Positions 11,131 through 22,590 are shown, counted from the first letter of the stretch. The stretch is 64,000 nt of DNA from Dromiciops gliroides (GCF_019393635.1 NC_057863.1:31562814-31626813); one strand, 5' to 3'. Notes: generated by a model from the letters alone, not told the origin. Translations and numbers: made by a program.

Positions 11131-12385
11131 AATAATTTAGTACTTTTTCTAATCTTCTATCATCAGTGATGATAATGGAACTACCACATCTGGATCCTAC
11201 CCACTTGGAACCCAATATATTACATAAGAAAGGGTCAAGAAATTGCTAAGAGGAGCTCCATCTGACCAAACACGGAAAGAATCTACTCTTCAAGCAAAAC
11301 AATTTTTAAAAGCACAAAAGGATCTATGCTTGAGATATCTCAGAGAGGGGAAGATTCTAAAAGATTGAAGAGATTCATGGAAGGTATCATTTAAAAATTA
11401 ATTGTAGATTCACCCCTTCATATTAATAGATAAGGTAACTGAGGCCCAGAAAAGATACGTTAGGTTGACAAGGTCACACAAGTAAGGTGGGATTTGAAAC
11501 AATGATCTCTGACTGCTAGGTCTCAGGACCCCAGGCCCAGGCTACCACCCTCAGAGTCCTGTTAAAGTTATATCTCTCTTCTGAGGCCCACCTGTCCCTC
11601 CCTCACAGTTCTCATCTCCCGTGGAGGAAACCCGTCCATGACTTCTCTTCCTGTGTAGTTCTTGTCCTGCTGTCTTGGAAATCCTCCATGGTGTATCTAG
11701 CCAATGAGCCGAAGGCCTTCCTCTCAATCTTTGAAAACTTGTGGTTGCTGGTGGAACCCTCAGATTGTCTGTCTCATGTTTTCTAATCTCCCCACACCAG
11801 TAGCCCATCTCCTTTTCAGATCATACATTGAGGTCATCTTGGTGAATATGCTATCTCTTACTCAGGACCACCATGCATGAGAACTCTACTACCCTTTGGG
11901 ATGTGGCTATGATGATACTGTACCATGAGCTCAACCAAGAGTTTCCTCTTAGATAATACCTCTGAGCTATTTCCTCCCTCTTTGGGTGTGTCTGTCTCAA
12001 AGGTCACAAGGCCTGACATTGTCGTTGATATTGTTTATCCATGTGGCTGAGACCCAAAGAACACATTTCCATGCTGGTGGGCTGTTCCTCTTCTTCCCAA
12101 AGCCAAGCCATTGGAAGTTTAAGGACAAGCTGAAAACCCATGAAGCAATGACTAGTGAGCTAAATTGTGGTAGCCCATTAGTGACAATACTCTACTGTCT
12201 GTTATTCAGGTCACTGGCAGGTGGTGTCTGTCTTCCAACTAACCTTTGCTGAAATTCTTTCCCCCATTTCCCCTTTTTTCCCTTTTCGCATTTTCCTTCC
12301 TGCCCCCTCGACCTTCATTATTTTCCCAGAGTAATGCAAAGTGGGTGCTGAAAAGACACCCAAGGCGCCTAGCTGCAGTTGCCTT
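11131..12385. other. intergenic; MIR fragment at about 11390-11530
   Basis: AGATAAGGTAACTGAGGCCC, then CAAGGTCACACAAGTAAG, marks a reverse-strand MIR fragment. Otherwise unique. Open frames of 85-88 codons lack recognisable motifs. Confidence 0.4.
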
Positions 12386-12570
12386 TCTCACTCCCTGGTG
12401 ACCTTGGATCTACTCTCTATGTATCTTGCATATATTTATCTCCATACACGTTGTCAATCCTGTCGCAAGGTAAATTCCTTAAGAATGGGGATTGGGTTTT
12501 TTTGGTTGGTATCTCCAGAACAAAATGCCTGAAACACAGCAAGTGGCTAACAAATGCTTATTGATCAAGT
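12386..12570 (+). repeat. L2 LINE 3' end
   Basis: L2 order: GTGACCTTGGATCTACTCTC, then AGGTAAATTCCTTAAGAATGGGG, then TAACAAATGCTTATTGATCAAG; readable but decayed. Confidence 0.65.
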
Positions 12571-12632
12571 TGGTTGGAATAGGCTGGAAGGTACATATAG
12601 GCTCAGATGGCCGGGCATAAAAATGTGAAAAG

Positions 12633-12779
12633 GGGGGCAGCTAGGTGGCTCAGTAGATAGAGCACCGGCCCTGGATTCAGGAGGACCTAAATTCAAATGC
12701 AGCCTCAGACACTTGGCTCTTATTAGCTGTGTGACCCTGGGCAAGTCACTTAACCCCCATTCCCCCCCCCAAAAAAAAA
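12633..12779 (+). repeat. WSINE1-like SINE
   Basis: One of few sense copies. Head GGGGGGCAGCTAGGTGG and A-rich tail; AAAATGTGAAAAG before and AAAAGTGAAAAG after suggest the duplication. Confidence 0.92.
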
Positions 12780-13170
12780 GTGAAAAGAAGAGTGTTCACA
12801 GAAAACAGATTAGAGTAAAATGTGGAAACTTTGTGGCACTCGGATCCTCAAGGTTATTCTAGTCTTGGACACCACTGACTGTCTCTTCCCTAACCCCATT
12901 TCTTTGCTTTCCCTTTGGAGCCCCATTTCTGATTTGGACATTCTCTCTTTGGACCTTTCAGCTCTGTATCCCTTATCTCTCGCTACCAACTATGGCCTAT
13001 TGCACATCCATTGGTCCTTTCATGAGCAGGAAAACCTAACTAGGGAGGCTTCAACCTGGATTAGAGGACACATTCAGCTTTAATTTATGAGAGGCCTAAT
13101 CCCAGTCCCCCTATGCTCAGGGCAGAAAAGAGCTATATGACCAGAAAAGAAAAGATGGGCTGATGATACA
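12780..13170. other. intergenic unique sequence
   Basis: An 87-codon open frame (12820-13083) has no recognisable domain; nothing else seen. Confidence 0.35.
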
Positions 13171-13174
13171 GTGA

Positions 13175-13690
13175 GTGTGGCAGATAACCAACAGACATCC
13201 CGAGTGCTAGAATGTTAGCAATTATGTTTTTAAAAAAAATTATTGTGGCTACTGTATTTTATAAATTAATGGCTACTTACATATTAATGATTATTATACA
13301 AGTTTTGGCAATAATCATTTATTATTAATTAATATTACCTATCAGTAAAGTATTGACCACATGTTACCACCATACCAAGAAAGAGAGAGGCCAGAGAGAG
13401 GGGCAAGAGAGTGCAAAGAGGTCGACCCTGGCATGGCCAAGGGTTTTATCCTCTTTAGATAGAGGCGGGTCATTATAGATCGACCTAAGCTAATTAGTTA
13501 GTATCATTCAGTTCCATTGATTGACACGACTTGGGGGTGGTCAAAGTTAAAATGAACTCTACTGATGACATCAGAGAAAGAGTATGCAAAAGACCCTCAC
13601 TGAAGGGCAAAGTCTAATACCCAGGTATGCTTCTTCACTGAGCTAGACAAAAGAATCTATCTCCATTTCTTTTGTTCCCTTGGGCTCATC
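13175..13690 (-). mobile_element. possible solo LTR of an endogenous retrovirus
   Basis: On the reverse strand there is a TATA-like GGATAAAACC (near 13450), then a pyrimidine-rich CTCTTGCCCCTCTCTCTGG stretch, then AATAAATGATT about 120 bp on: an order like U3-R-U5. No viral coding sequence is adjacent and ends were not delimited. Could instead be unique DNA. Confidence 0.25.
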
Positions 13691-13760
13691 CCAGGTAAGA
13701 ATTTTCTAGAGTGAGGGAAAGAAAGCATTAGAGCTGATCTCTGGGTCTCTCCTAGAAATC

Positions 13761-13914
13761 TTTTTTTTTTTTTTTTTGGCGGGACAATGAGGGTTAAGTG
13801 ACTTGCCCAGGGTCACACAGCTAGTAAGTGTCAAGTGTCTGAGGCCGTATTTGAACTCAGATCCTCCTGAATCCAGGGCTGGTGCTTTATCCACTACGCC
13901 ACCTAGCTGCCCCC
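13761..13914 (-). repeat. WSINE1-like SINE, B-type
   Basis: Antisense, 17-T tail, GAAATC on both flanks. Confidence 0.93.
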
Positions 13915-13924
13915 TGAAATCCAT

Positions 13925-14793
13925 TATTAATAATTATTTTTTCACACAATGCAGTGAACAATAAGAGACCTAGAAGGGCCTCAGCATGTTGGATGGTCAT
14001 CCTGTGGAAAGTTGATAGGAGGAAGTGAGTAAGAGTAACAGGGGATGAGCAGGCATGTCTAGGTTTTGAGTTACAACTTTGGAAGGATTCTCCATGTTAA
14101 TAAGACCAAAGAGCCACCAAAGTTTCCAAGTGTCATGGTGGAAGGCATCAAAGGAATAGGTCTAAACCCTTCCTGCTGACCTACCATGGTAGGGCTCATT
14201 GAAGCCCACACATGTGTAGTCCAGAGTCAAGAATGTTGATGACCAAGGGAAGAGAACAATGAGGAACTGGGTGAGAGACAGATCAGGTTCTAGACAAGGT
14301 TCTTAGATTTTAGTCCCCTTTGGCAGTCTGGGGAAGCCTAGACACTCCTCAGAATAATGCATACTATAAAAGAAATAGGATGGGGGGTGTCCAATAAGGC
14401 AAGAAAATGGAAGATTAGGGTTTGGAAGCCTAATGTTTAACTTTATCCTCTATCCCCAGTGATATTAAAATAGTTACCCACATATTAAAAAAAATTCCAG
14501 GTTCCTAGACCCCATGTTTAGAATTCCTGCCTAGGGAAAAGCAGAAACAGCAGATAGGAAATGTGATCAGGAACCCAGGGGGTTAGAGTCAGGTTACTGA
14601 CCCCAAGTCAGGAACCCCAGGGGACTAGAGTCATTAGCTAATATGTTATAGTCACTGTGATAGGGGAAGTCAGGCTCCTAGGCCATAGAGAAAAAGAGTC
14701 AATAAGAATGGCAAATTGCTAGAATAAAAAACAACCAGAGCTCCCCAAATTCTTGTCTGCATTTGCTAATATTTCTTCCTTTCCTCATAAAGG
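13925..14793. other. intergenic; one dispersed motif shared with 32.5 kb
   Basis: GGCAGTCTGGGGAAGCCTA followed by CTCAGAATAATG (14330-14360) recurs at 32530-32570, followed in both by GTTCACAG- or TTCCTAGACCCC-type sequence. This marks an unclassified old dispersed repeat. Confidence 0.4.
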
Positions 14794-14910
14794 AAAGAAA
14801 AAAGCATTATTTTTAATAATAAAAGTATTTTATTATTTTCCAGTTACATGTAAAGATAGTTTTCAACATTTGTTGTCATAAGATATTTTTTGTTTGTTTG
14901 TTTGTTTGTT

Positions 14911-15050
14911 TTTTTAATGAGGCAATTGGGTTAAGTGACTTGCCCAGGGTCACACAGCTAGTAAGTGTCAAGTGTCTGAGGCTGGATTTGAACTCAGGTA
15001 CTCCTGAATCTAGGGCTGGTGCTTTATCCACTGAGCCACCTAGCCACCCC
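14911..15050 (-). repeat. WSINE1-like SINE nested in L1
   Basis: Antisense; inserted at an AAGAT-T run target in the L1 3' UTR. Confidence 0.93.
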
Positions 15051-15061
15051 AAGATTTTTTC

Positions 15062-15205
15062 TTTTTTTTGGTGAGGCAATTGGGGTTAAGTAACTTGCTC
15101 AGGGTCACACAGCTAGTAAGTGTTAAGTGTCTGAGGCCAGATTTGAACTCAGGTCTGCCTGACTCCAGGGCTGGTGCTCTATCCACTGCGCCACTTGGAT
15201 GCTCC
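15062..15205 (-). repeat. WSINE1-like SINE nested in L1, second copy
   Basis: Antisense, tandem to the preceding copy, A-type bases. AAGATTTTT recurs before, between and after the two. Confidence 0.93.
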
Positions 15206-15464
15206 TGTTTTCACAAGATTTTTAGTTCCAAATATTTTCCCTCCGTCCCTTTCCTCACCCCTCCCCAAGACAGAAAGTGATCTGATATAGATTATATATG
15301 TACAATCACATTAAACATATTTCTGCATTAGTCATGTTGTGAAAGAAGAATCAGAACAAAAGGGAAAAAGAAAAAAGCATTATTAATCATTAGCTAATGT
15401 CAGCCAGGCAGAGGCTATGGAATTGTGATCTGACTTGATGGAGGGAACAAAGTGGGAACAGTAT

Positions 15465-15660
15465 TGAAATTTGAAGTCTGTAATTCCTGGCTCTGACACT
15501 TCCTAGCTGTTTGAAGATGGGCTCTCATTTAATATCTCTGAACTTTATCTTTTAAAAAACGGGAATAATAATACATTATTTACTTCACAGGATTATGTGG
15601 GAAAGGTTTGTAAATCTTAAATCACTTTATAAATAGTTTATTATGATTTTAACAAATCAC
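15465..15660 (+). repeat. MIR/MON1-like SINE
   Basis: CTGGCTCTGACACTTCCTAGC...GGGAATAATAATAC...CACAGGATTATGTGGGAAAGG is core plus L2-type tail. Confidence 0.65.
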
Positions 15661-16014
15661 AAGTGTGTGACTATCTATCTTTCTGTCCTCTATCTCCTAC
15701 CCCCATTCCCCATTCCCTACCCCCAACCCCCCCCTGCCCAATTTCCATAATTTCTTGTTCTGGTAACTAACTGATAAAATCAATATTATTGGAAAGAGCA
15801 TGTTCTTCAACTGCCCTGGGTTGGGGGTGCCACTCTCCATTTTCCTGCGATTCCTTAGACCAAAACTCCCTCCTGGGCCACCATTGCCTTAGATGCAGGG
15901 GTCGGGGGTGTGGGGGGGTGATATGCTGCTGAATGTTTAACAACTAGGATCTCCCAGGGCGAAAATAAGAACAGACATACTTTTTTGTTTTGTTTTGTTT
16001 TTTGTTTTTTGTAA

Positions 16015-16160
16015 TTTGTTTTTGCAGGGCAATGATGGTTAAGTGACTTGCCCAGGGTCACACAGGTAGTTAAGCGTCAAGTGCCTGAGGCTGGATTTGA
16101 ACTCAGGTCCTCTGGAATCCAAGGCCAGTGCTTTATCCACTGTGTCACCTAGCTGCCCCC
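16015..16160 (-). repeat. WSINE1-like SINE, B-type
   Basis: Antisense. 13-bp duplication CAGACATACTTTT at 15972-15984 and 16161-16173. Confidence 0.95.
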
Positions 16161-16354
16161 CAGACATACTTTTCAGTTTACTTTGCATCATTAACATTTT
16201 CTCCATCTTTTAAAAATGTGGACAATCAACAAAACAATGAATCAAGCCTGAACTGTAGCATTTGTTGATTTCCAAGAGAGAAATGATCACACTGAAAATC
16301 GAACAGTCTGGTATGCGCTGGGCTGCCTCCAGCACACCCCTGCCTCTCTGTGTC

Positions 16355-16432
16355 GCCTCAGCATTAGGGATTATCTCCGCTTTGTATCTGGGCTTGGCAG
16401 ATGCTTAATAAATGTTACTGGATCCCTTGGCT
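16355..16432 (+). repeat. L2 3' end
   Basis: GGCTTGGCAGATGCTTAATA, then AATGTTACTGG, is the L2 terminus. Confidence 0.55.
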
Positions 16433-16571
16433 TTTGTTTGCTTTGAGATTGACACTCCCTGTCTCACCCAGGCTGGGGTCATTCAAGGACTGATCCCAAT
16501 AATGATCCACACAGGGGGAGGCAGAAGGCTTTACCGTGTGGGTGCCAGACTCAGTTCGCATATCCTCTTTG

Positions 16572-17350
16572 GGTAGTCAAGTGGCATGGTGAGTAGAACA
16601 CTGGGCCTGGAATAAGGAAGACTGACTTCGAATCCAGCCTCCGACACTTAGGATCTGTGTAACCTTGGCTAAGTCACAACCTTTGTCTGCTCAGTTTGCT
16701 CAGCTGTAAATCAAATGTTATACTATTTGTATGGTGCTTAGAATAGTGCCCGGCTCACAGCTGATATTGCTTGTCCTTCATTTTGGAAGAGGATCAATGA
16801 CATCATGGGCAATGTCTTGATTGGTGTGCGAATTGGATTCAAGCAAGGCAGAGTTGAACCAAGTCATGAGCCTCGCTCTTCCAGAGTCGATGAAGTCCGG
16901 TGGCAGGACAAAAGTCAGTATGACTGCTGATGGCCTGGCATGCAGTGAATGACCATGGCACCTTTGATGTCTGACCAAGCTCTCAGGGCTGCACAGGGCC
17001 CGCTTCAGCCGCCCTTGTGGCCACTGGAACAAATTGTTCTCATCCACCCATTCTGCAGGGGGACGTCTGTACATGCTTGGGGTAGACACCCCCTAACTCA
17101 TCAACAGGTTTGAGGCCTATCAGTTCCCCTCAACCTGGTTTAGCCTGTCTGCTGAGACAGGTTTATCAGGGTGTGGCTGACTGTGCATGCTACAACTTCT
17201 CTGAACCACAGGTGGGAGAGTCAGATGGCAGGTGGACACCAAGGATGGATGAGCAGCCCTGAAAAGGGCTCAGCAAGCCCTCACACCGGAGGTGCTCGTC
17301 TTTCTGAACACTCCTCACACCGGCGCATAGTAGGTATTTAATAAAATGTT
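16572..17350 (+). repeat. MIR/MON1-like SINE split by a 560-bp insertion
   Basis: SINE text runs 16572-16759 (to GTGCCCGGCTCACA) and resumes 17320-17350 (CCGGCGCATAGTAGGTATTT), as expected of a MIR tail. Confidence 0.7.
16760..17319. mobile_element. unclassified 560-bp dispersed element
   Basis: It sits inside a MIR tail between imperfect 10-bp repeats CCGGCTCACA (16750-16759) and CCGGCGCATA (17320-17329). It opens TGATATTGCTTGTCC after a C and holds GAAGAGGATCAATGACATCATGG. I recognise it as a marsupial dispersed repeat but cannot name the family; no coding capacity. Confidence 0.5.
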
Positions 17351-18410
17351 TGTTTCCTTCCTTCAGCCCTAGCTTCAGCCACCTCATATCAAGGGTTAGA
17401 GAATGTGTTGACACACCTGGCCCCTTCCTTCTGTTTCTACTCTAAAACTGCCATCTTTAGCCCTACAATTTAGGGCAACACCTCCCTTTATACATTACAC
17501 TTTTTAGAAAAACTGATCAGAAAACAAATTTCAATAAATTCCATTTTCCATCTGCTTTATTCCCCAAACCAACGCCCTCTCTTGTTTTTTCTTTTGAATA
17601 TCTTGCTGTAAAAATTTTTGCCAACGAAAGAGTTAAGATGATGGACGTCCCAGTCTTACGGTGTCCCAGAAGAGGTCTCGCCATTGCTCTATCCTCCTTT
17701 ATAGGTATCAGCAATGACCACGGAACTCCCCAACAAGGTCATACTCAGTCAGAATTGCTGGGGGTGGCAGCCCAGTATAGAAATGGAAATGCAGCCTCCA
17801 AGTAAGGGAGTCCCAGCATTGACATAGCCTGGCTGTGTAAACCTGGATAAGGCTTATTACCTCTCAATGTCCAAGACTGTAAGTTGCAAAGAAAGTGCCC
17901 ATCTGCTCTGGTAGAGAAGATTTCCTGACTGGAAGTTCTCTGTATCAATGAAATCATGGGTCTGGTAAAAACCAAACCAAGCCAGGTGATTTAATAAATT
18001 CCAACCTGGGAATGCCTTACATTTGAAAATTCTGGCTCTGTACGCCACTTCCTCAATTTTGTCATTTAAAAATTTGTTTCAGCTTAAAATGAGAGAGATC
18101 TGGAGAGGCCCTGCCTCAAGCAAATTTGCTTGTCAGTGGTAGTGATTAATTAGCCTGCAGAACAGGTAGCAGAAAGAGGAGAGAAGGTGCTTCTGGTCCC
18201 TTCCTGACAGTCCTGGAAATAGAATGAGTCCTCAGGGCGTACCCCATGGCCCACTTAGGTTCCAGCCCTTTGAGATAGGAAACAACTCTTTGTTCCTAGG
18301 GAGGGGTCTGTGATGGCGCTGGACATAAGCAAGTCAACCTTTAATCTTAAAGATTCCTAGAAGGAAAGAATTAGCACCACAACTAACAGACTTATAAAGG
18401 AACAGGAGAC
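17351..18410. other. intergenic, with an old SINE trace at about 17815-17960
   Basis: GGCTGTGTAAACCTGGATAAGG then TCTGTATCAATGAAATCATGGG match the tail of a MIR3/Ther-like SINE also seen at 18860-19030 and 31345-31550. The rest is unique. Confidence 0.4.
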
Positions 18411-18411
18411 A

Positions 18412-18740
18412 GCATACAGAAAGAACTTCAGAGTCAGAAGACCTGTGTTCAAATCCCAGCTCTGTCACTTATCTTTCTATTACCTCCCCCTCCCCCCAAT
18501 TTGGATATAAACTTGTTTTGAGGAGGGATTGTCTTATTCCTTGTATTTATATTCTGAGCACCTCTGTGGCCAAGGTCAACCAATCCACAAATCTGTATTG
18601 TCTCTACTTGTTGATTGATTGGCCTCGAACAAGTCCTAAACTCTCCGGGACTCAGTTTCCTCCTTTAGAAAATGAGGATCTAAATGAGGTGACCTTTGGG
18701 AATGTCCTTTCTAAGTCTAAATTGATTACAATTTTGTATA
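18412..18740 (+). repeat. MIR-like SINE interrupted by L2-like sequence
   Basis: SINE head (TCAGAAGACCTGTGTTCAAATC) and tail (ACTCAGTTTCCTCCTTTAG) are separated by 18495-18620, which reads like an L2 3' part. Confidence 0.45.
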
Positions 18741-18854
18741 TGGTGTAAAAACAAGAATGGGCGGATTACCCAGGTTAGTGCATTCACAGATTCATTGAAG
18801 TCATATCTGTATGTATCTGGATTTCCTGTTTGCCAAGCACTAGCTTGGCATAGA

Positions 18855-19035
18855 AGGTCTAGCCTTGGACTCAGGAAGACCTGGGTTCAAATTCTGACTC
18901 TGCTATGTATGTAGACAAATCACTTAACCTGTTGGTCTCCCAGGCAAATCTTTGAGGTGAGACACATCTTCATTAGTAGAGGAAGTTTCCATACCAGGAG
19001 TTCACAGCACTGATGAAATCACAGGTCTAAGACCC
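18855..19035 (+). repeat. MIR3/Ther-like SINE
   Basis: ACCTGGGTTCAAATTCTGAC...AACCTGTTGGTCTCCCAGGC...ACTGATGAAATCACAGGTC gives head, core and a distinctive tail. Confidence 0.6.
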
Positions 19036-20088
19036 TTTCTCCCATTCCCAAAGAAAATCTAGCTACCTATTTGAATCACTGTAACCAATTTCTCAAATAA
19101 ACATATCAGAATCTGTACATCTGGTTGAATATTATCCCCTTTAAAGTAGCTAGTTTTAATAATGCTGCAGTTACTCAAAAGCTCCTTGGAATTCCTTTGG
19201 AATGCAGATCTTGTTCGGGCCTTCTGGGTAGCCAGGCACGATTGTTGATGGTTTGTTCCTATAACCTGAGGCTATTATACCTGTTTATCAATGACTTTAA
19301 TAGATAAAGGCACTGAGGCCTGCTTATCATTTTTGTAGATGGGAGAGATAACTAACATCTTGGAAGGCAAAAGATTTGGGCCAGTGGAATTTGGGGCCAA
19401 GTCTAATAAGATGGTATTGAATACAAATGAATTTGGTCTTCTTGGGTTCAAAAAGTCGACCTCACTGGCATGAGATCCATGGCTCTCTAGCAGTTTGTCT
19501 GAAGCAGATTTGGGGGTTAGAGTATATGATGAATTCAATATGAATCAGTGGTTAAGCACGACAGCCCCAAATGCTCATTTAATCTTGGCTTGCCGCGAGA
19601 AGGTTGGTTATTGTACAGAAAAATGGGAAACTACAGCCCAGCCCTATCTGGCTCTCACCAGACTCCATATCAACTCCCTTTCAATTCTGACAGCCTGGCA
19701 TTCTGTCCTTGTTGGGACTCAGCTGCAGGTTGTGGCTTCCAGGGTTCTGCTGGTCCCTCTCAGTGTCAGCAGGAGCAGATGTTAGATTGACTTTTTCTGA
19801 GTTAGGAGACATCACACTTCACTGGTCACATGCTTTTTTTCTTGGTCTCCCATTAACTAGTTGTATGTACACCAAGACTTTTTGCCCCGGAGGAAGAGGA
19901 TGAAGGAAGGCAGTGAATGGAGTGTAGCTGATCTAGGGAACCATCTATCTGACTCCTAACCCTCTTCTTGCTGCAACCTAAATAAAGTCCAGGACACCCA
20001 AGGCCCTGAAAATTTACTGAGCCCCAGTTGCTAGAAATCCTTCTCCGTTTTCTCTTTTGTCCAGGCTTATTGAAGTGTAGATTTTTTG
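19036..20088. other. intergenic unique sequence
   Basis: Several overlapping frames of 60-96 codons (19495-19903) show no conserved domain; no repeat recognised. Confidence 0.4.
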
Positions 20089-20089
20089 C

Positions 20090-20270
20090 TAGGTAGTGCA
20101 ATGAATGGATAGAGCACTAGACCTAGAGTCAAGGAAACCTGAGTTCAAATCCGACCTCAGACACTTCCTGGCTGTGTGACCTTGGGCAAGTCACTTAACC
20201 CTGGTTGCCTCAGTTTTCTCCTCTGTAAAATGAGCTAGTGAAGGAAATGGCAAGCCACTCTGGTATCTGT
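20090..20270 (+). repeat. MAR1-like SINE, tail-truncated
   Basis: Head through AAGGAAATGGCAAGCCACTC, then divergence before the usual RTE end. Confidence 0.8.
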
Positions 20271-20800
20271 GAAACAGAAGCAGGGGACTGGGAAGTGTGC
20301 TTCCCAACATGGGTCAGAGTCAGCTTAGCCTGTCCAAATCAGGACCAGTTCTTTAGAATCTCTATTCTCACTGCCCTTGTTCTTCATCTTCCTGACCCCA
20401 AGGAGCATGTTTTCTGTCCAGAACCTCCTTTGGTAGGAGTGAAAGCATATCAAGATACAGGACCTATGCTTTCTGTGCTATCTGATTTTTTCCCCCTTGA
20501 AACTCCCTCCATAACTGCTGCGAAGGAGTCTGGTTCTGGTTCACCGTCTGACTGAGTTCCAGGAGAGACCGTTTAAGATCCTCCAAGCCTTGCACATGGG
20601 AAGGTTTTACTCATTGGCAGCTGGATGGCTGTCAAACAGAGGACTGAAGCTCGGTGGGGGATTGTGCTCATATGTGGCCTCTTGTAGATATTTTTAACAG
20701 TACTTGAACAGTCCTATTCAAAACAAGAGCCTGAGAGGTAGGGAAAAAGTCTATAAACTGTGAAGAGGCATGGCATTTCTGAATTCAATCCAATCCCACA
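20271..20800. other. intergenic unique sequence
   Basis: A 105-codon frame (20238-20555) overlaps the SINE tail and shows no domain; not called. Confidence 0.4.
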
Positions 20801-20803
20801 AGC

Positions 20804-20897
20804 ATTCATTCATTCATTCATCTACCTCTCTTCCTCTCTCTGCATCTATCTCTATCATCCATCTACCTCTCTGTCTCTGTTTATCTCCCTTTCTTTG

Positions 20898-20957
<60 letters not shown>

Positions 20958-21046
20958 ATCTATCTATCTATCCCTCTGTCTCTGTTTATCTCCCTCTCTT
21001 TGTATCTATCATCTATCCATCCATCCATCCATCCATCCATCCATCC

Positions 21047-21121
<75 letters not shown>

Positions 21122-21536
21122 CCTCTGTCTCTGTTTATCCACCTCTCTCTGTATTTATCTCTTTATCATCTATCTGTCTGTCTATCTACCTCCCTTTGTA
21201 TCTGTCTTTCTGTCTGTCTGTCTATCTATCTATCTATCATGTATCTAGCTAATTCTGTCTATCTGCCTCTATCTATATCTCTTTGCCTCTATCTATCCAT
21301 TTATCTCTACCTCTATCCATCTCTATTAATCTACCCCTATCTGTATCTATCTCTTTATCTATCAAATGTCTATCTACCTATATATCTCTTTTTGATTATC
21401 TACCCCTCTCTACCTGCCTCTATCTCTGTATCTATTTCTTTATTTCTCTATTATCCATGTACCTCTCTGTATCCATCCATCTGTCCATCCATCCATCATC
21501 TATCGATCCATCCATCCATTTATCTCTATTCATTAA
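20804..21536. repeat. giant compound tetranucleotide microsatellite
   Basis: ATTC, then alternating ATCT and ATCC tracts, with CTCTGTCTCTGTTTATC spacers recurring. The purest blocks are ATCT at 20899-20956 and 21048-21121 and ATCC at 21015-21048. The long Ser/Ile/Tyr-rich frames are artefacts. Confidence 0.97.
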
Positions 21537-21598
21537 TTAATTTATATTGATCTCTTCTGTTTTTGTGCTACTTTTATTTCTCAGTATGTCCCTCTGGG

Positions 21599-21600
<2 letters not shown>

Positions 21601-21688
<88 letters not shown>
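21601..21688. repeat. (AT)n(GT)n(AT)n microsatellite
   Basis: 88 bp of AT with a GT6 centre, flanked by CCTCTGGGGA at 21591-21600 and 21690-21699. Confidence 0.97.
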
Positions 21689-21910
21689 TCCTCTGGGGAA
21701 GAGAGACAGTTCTTATAGCAAAGAATAACAAAGAAAGAGGCAAAAAAGCAGTTCTGCAAAAATGATTAATTCTTCAATTGAGTCTCTCAGTGTAGGTTGT
21801 GCTCCACACCCACAGTCCTCCACCTCTGCAAAACAGAGAGGGAGGTGTATGCCCCTATTTATTCTTCTGGGCCAAGTTTCACCAAGCATTTATTTATTTA
21901 TTTATTTTTA

Positions 21911-22026
21911 GTGAGGCAATTGGGGTTAAGTGACTTGCCCAGGGTCACACAGCTAGCAAGTGTTAAGTGTCTGAGGCCAGATTTGAACTCAGGTCCTCCT
22001 GACTCCAGGGCCAGTGCTCTATCCAC
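21911..22026 (-). repeat. 5'-truncated WSINE1-like SINE in an L2 end
   Basis: Antisense A-type. Perfect 17-bp duplication TTCACCAAGCATTTATT at 21878-21894 and 22027-22043; the element lacks its first ~20 bases. Confidence 0.95.
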
Positions 22027-22140
22027 TTCACCAAGCATTTATTAAGTGCCTAATTTTTGTCAGGCACTGTGTTAAGTGCTGGGCATACAAAGGCCAAAAA
22101 AAGAGGTTCTGTCCTCAACCTAGTTATATCCTTAAATTCT
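22027..22140 (-). repeat. L2 3' end
   Basis: CAAGCATTTATTAAGTGCC...GTCAGGCACTGTGTTAAGTGC on the + strand. Confidence 0.75.
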
Positions 22141-22319
22141 ACTTGAGTAGTTTTGGTGAGAGAACAACACGCATTCAGATTAGTCAATACAAGATGTAGA
22201 GAGAGTAAAAAGTAAATAAGGTACCAGTTGGTACCTTAATCCTTCAGAGGACACTTTCTTTTAGTGAAGCAGACCGCATGGGAGTGAGCCTTTAATATTG
22301 GAATGATATAAAAAGAAAG

Positions 22320-22590
22320 CTGTTGTTTGGGAATAATAATTATACTAGATAATATTTTATAGCACTTCAAGGGGCTGTGAAACACTTTACAAATAGCACC
22401 TCATTGGATCCTCACAACAACCCTGGGAGATAGGTGCTATTGTTTTCCCCTTTTCACAGATGAGGAAACTGAGGTAGGCAGGGGTTAAATAATTTGCCCA
22501 GGATCACATGGCTAGTTAAGGATCTGAGGCCGGATTTGAAGTCAGGTCTCTCCTGCCTCTAAGTCCAGTCTATCCACTACGCCACATTGC
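22320..22590 (-). repeat. MON1/MIR-like SINE
   Basis: + strand reads ATTGGATCCTCACAACAACC, AGATGAGGAAACTGAGG, GATCACATGGCTAG, TCTATCCACTACGCCAC: a full reverse copy. Confidence 0.85.

Larger units (their letters stand above)
14812..15366 (-). mobile_element. 5'-truncated L1 3' end, split by two SINEs
   Basis: The 18-bp target-site duplication AAAGAAAAAAGCATTATT sits at 14794-14811 and 15367-15384. L1 3' UTR halves are 14812-14890 and about 15206-15366 and read continuously once the SINEs are ignored. Confidence 0.92.

Noticed and set aside
12633..12720. tRNA gene
   Set aside because: SINE heads keep tRNA-like A and B boxes (GTTCAAATCC) but do not fold as a cloverleaf with an anticodon stem; they are retroposons.
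20804..21540. Regular repeat spacing as a CRISPR array
   Set aside because: Tetranucleotide slippage repeats without unique spacers, in a vertebrate genome.
20760..21550. Ser/Ile/Tyr/Leu-rich 160-residue frames
   Set aside because: Simple ATCT/ATCC repeat translations in all three frames.
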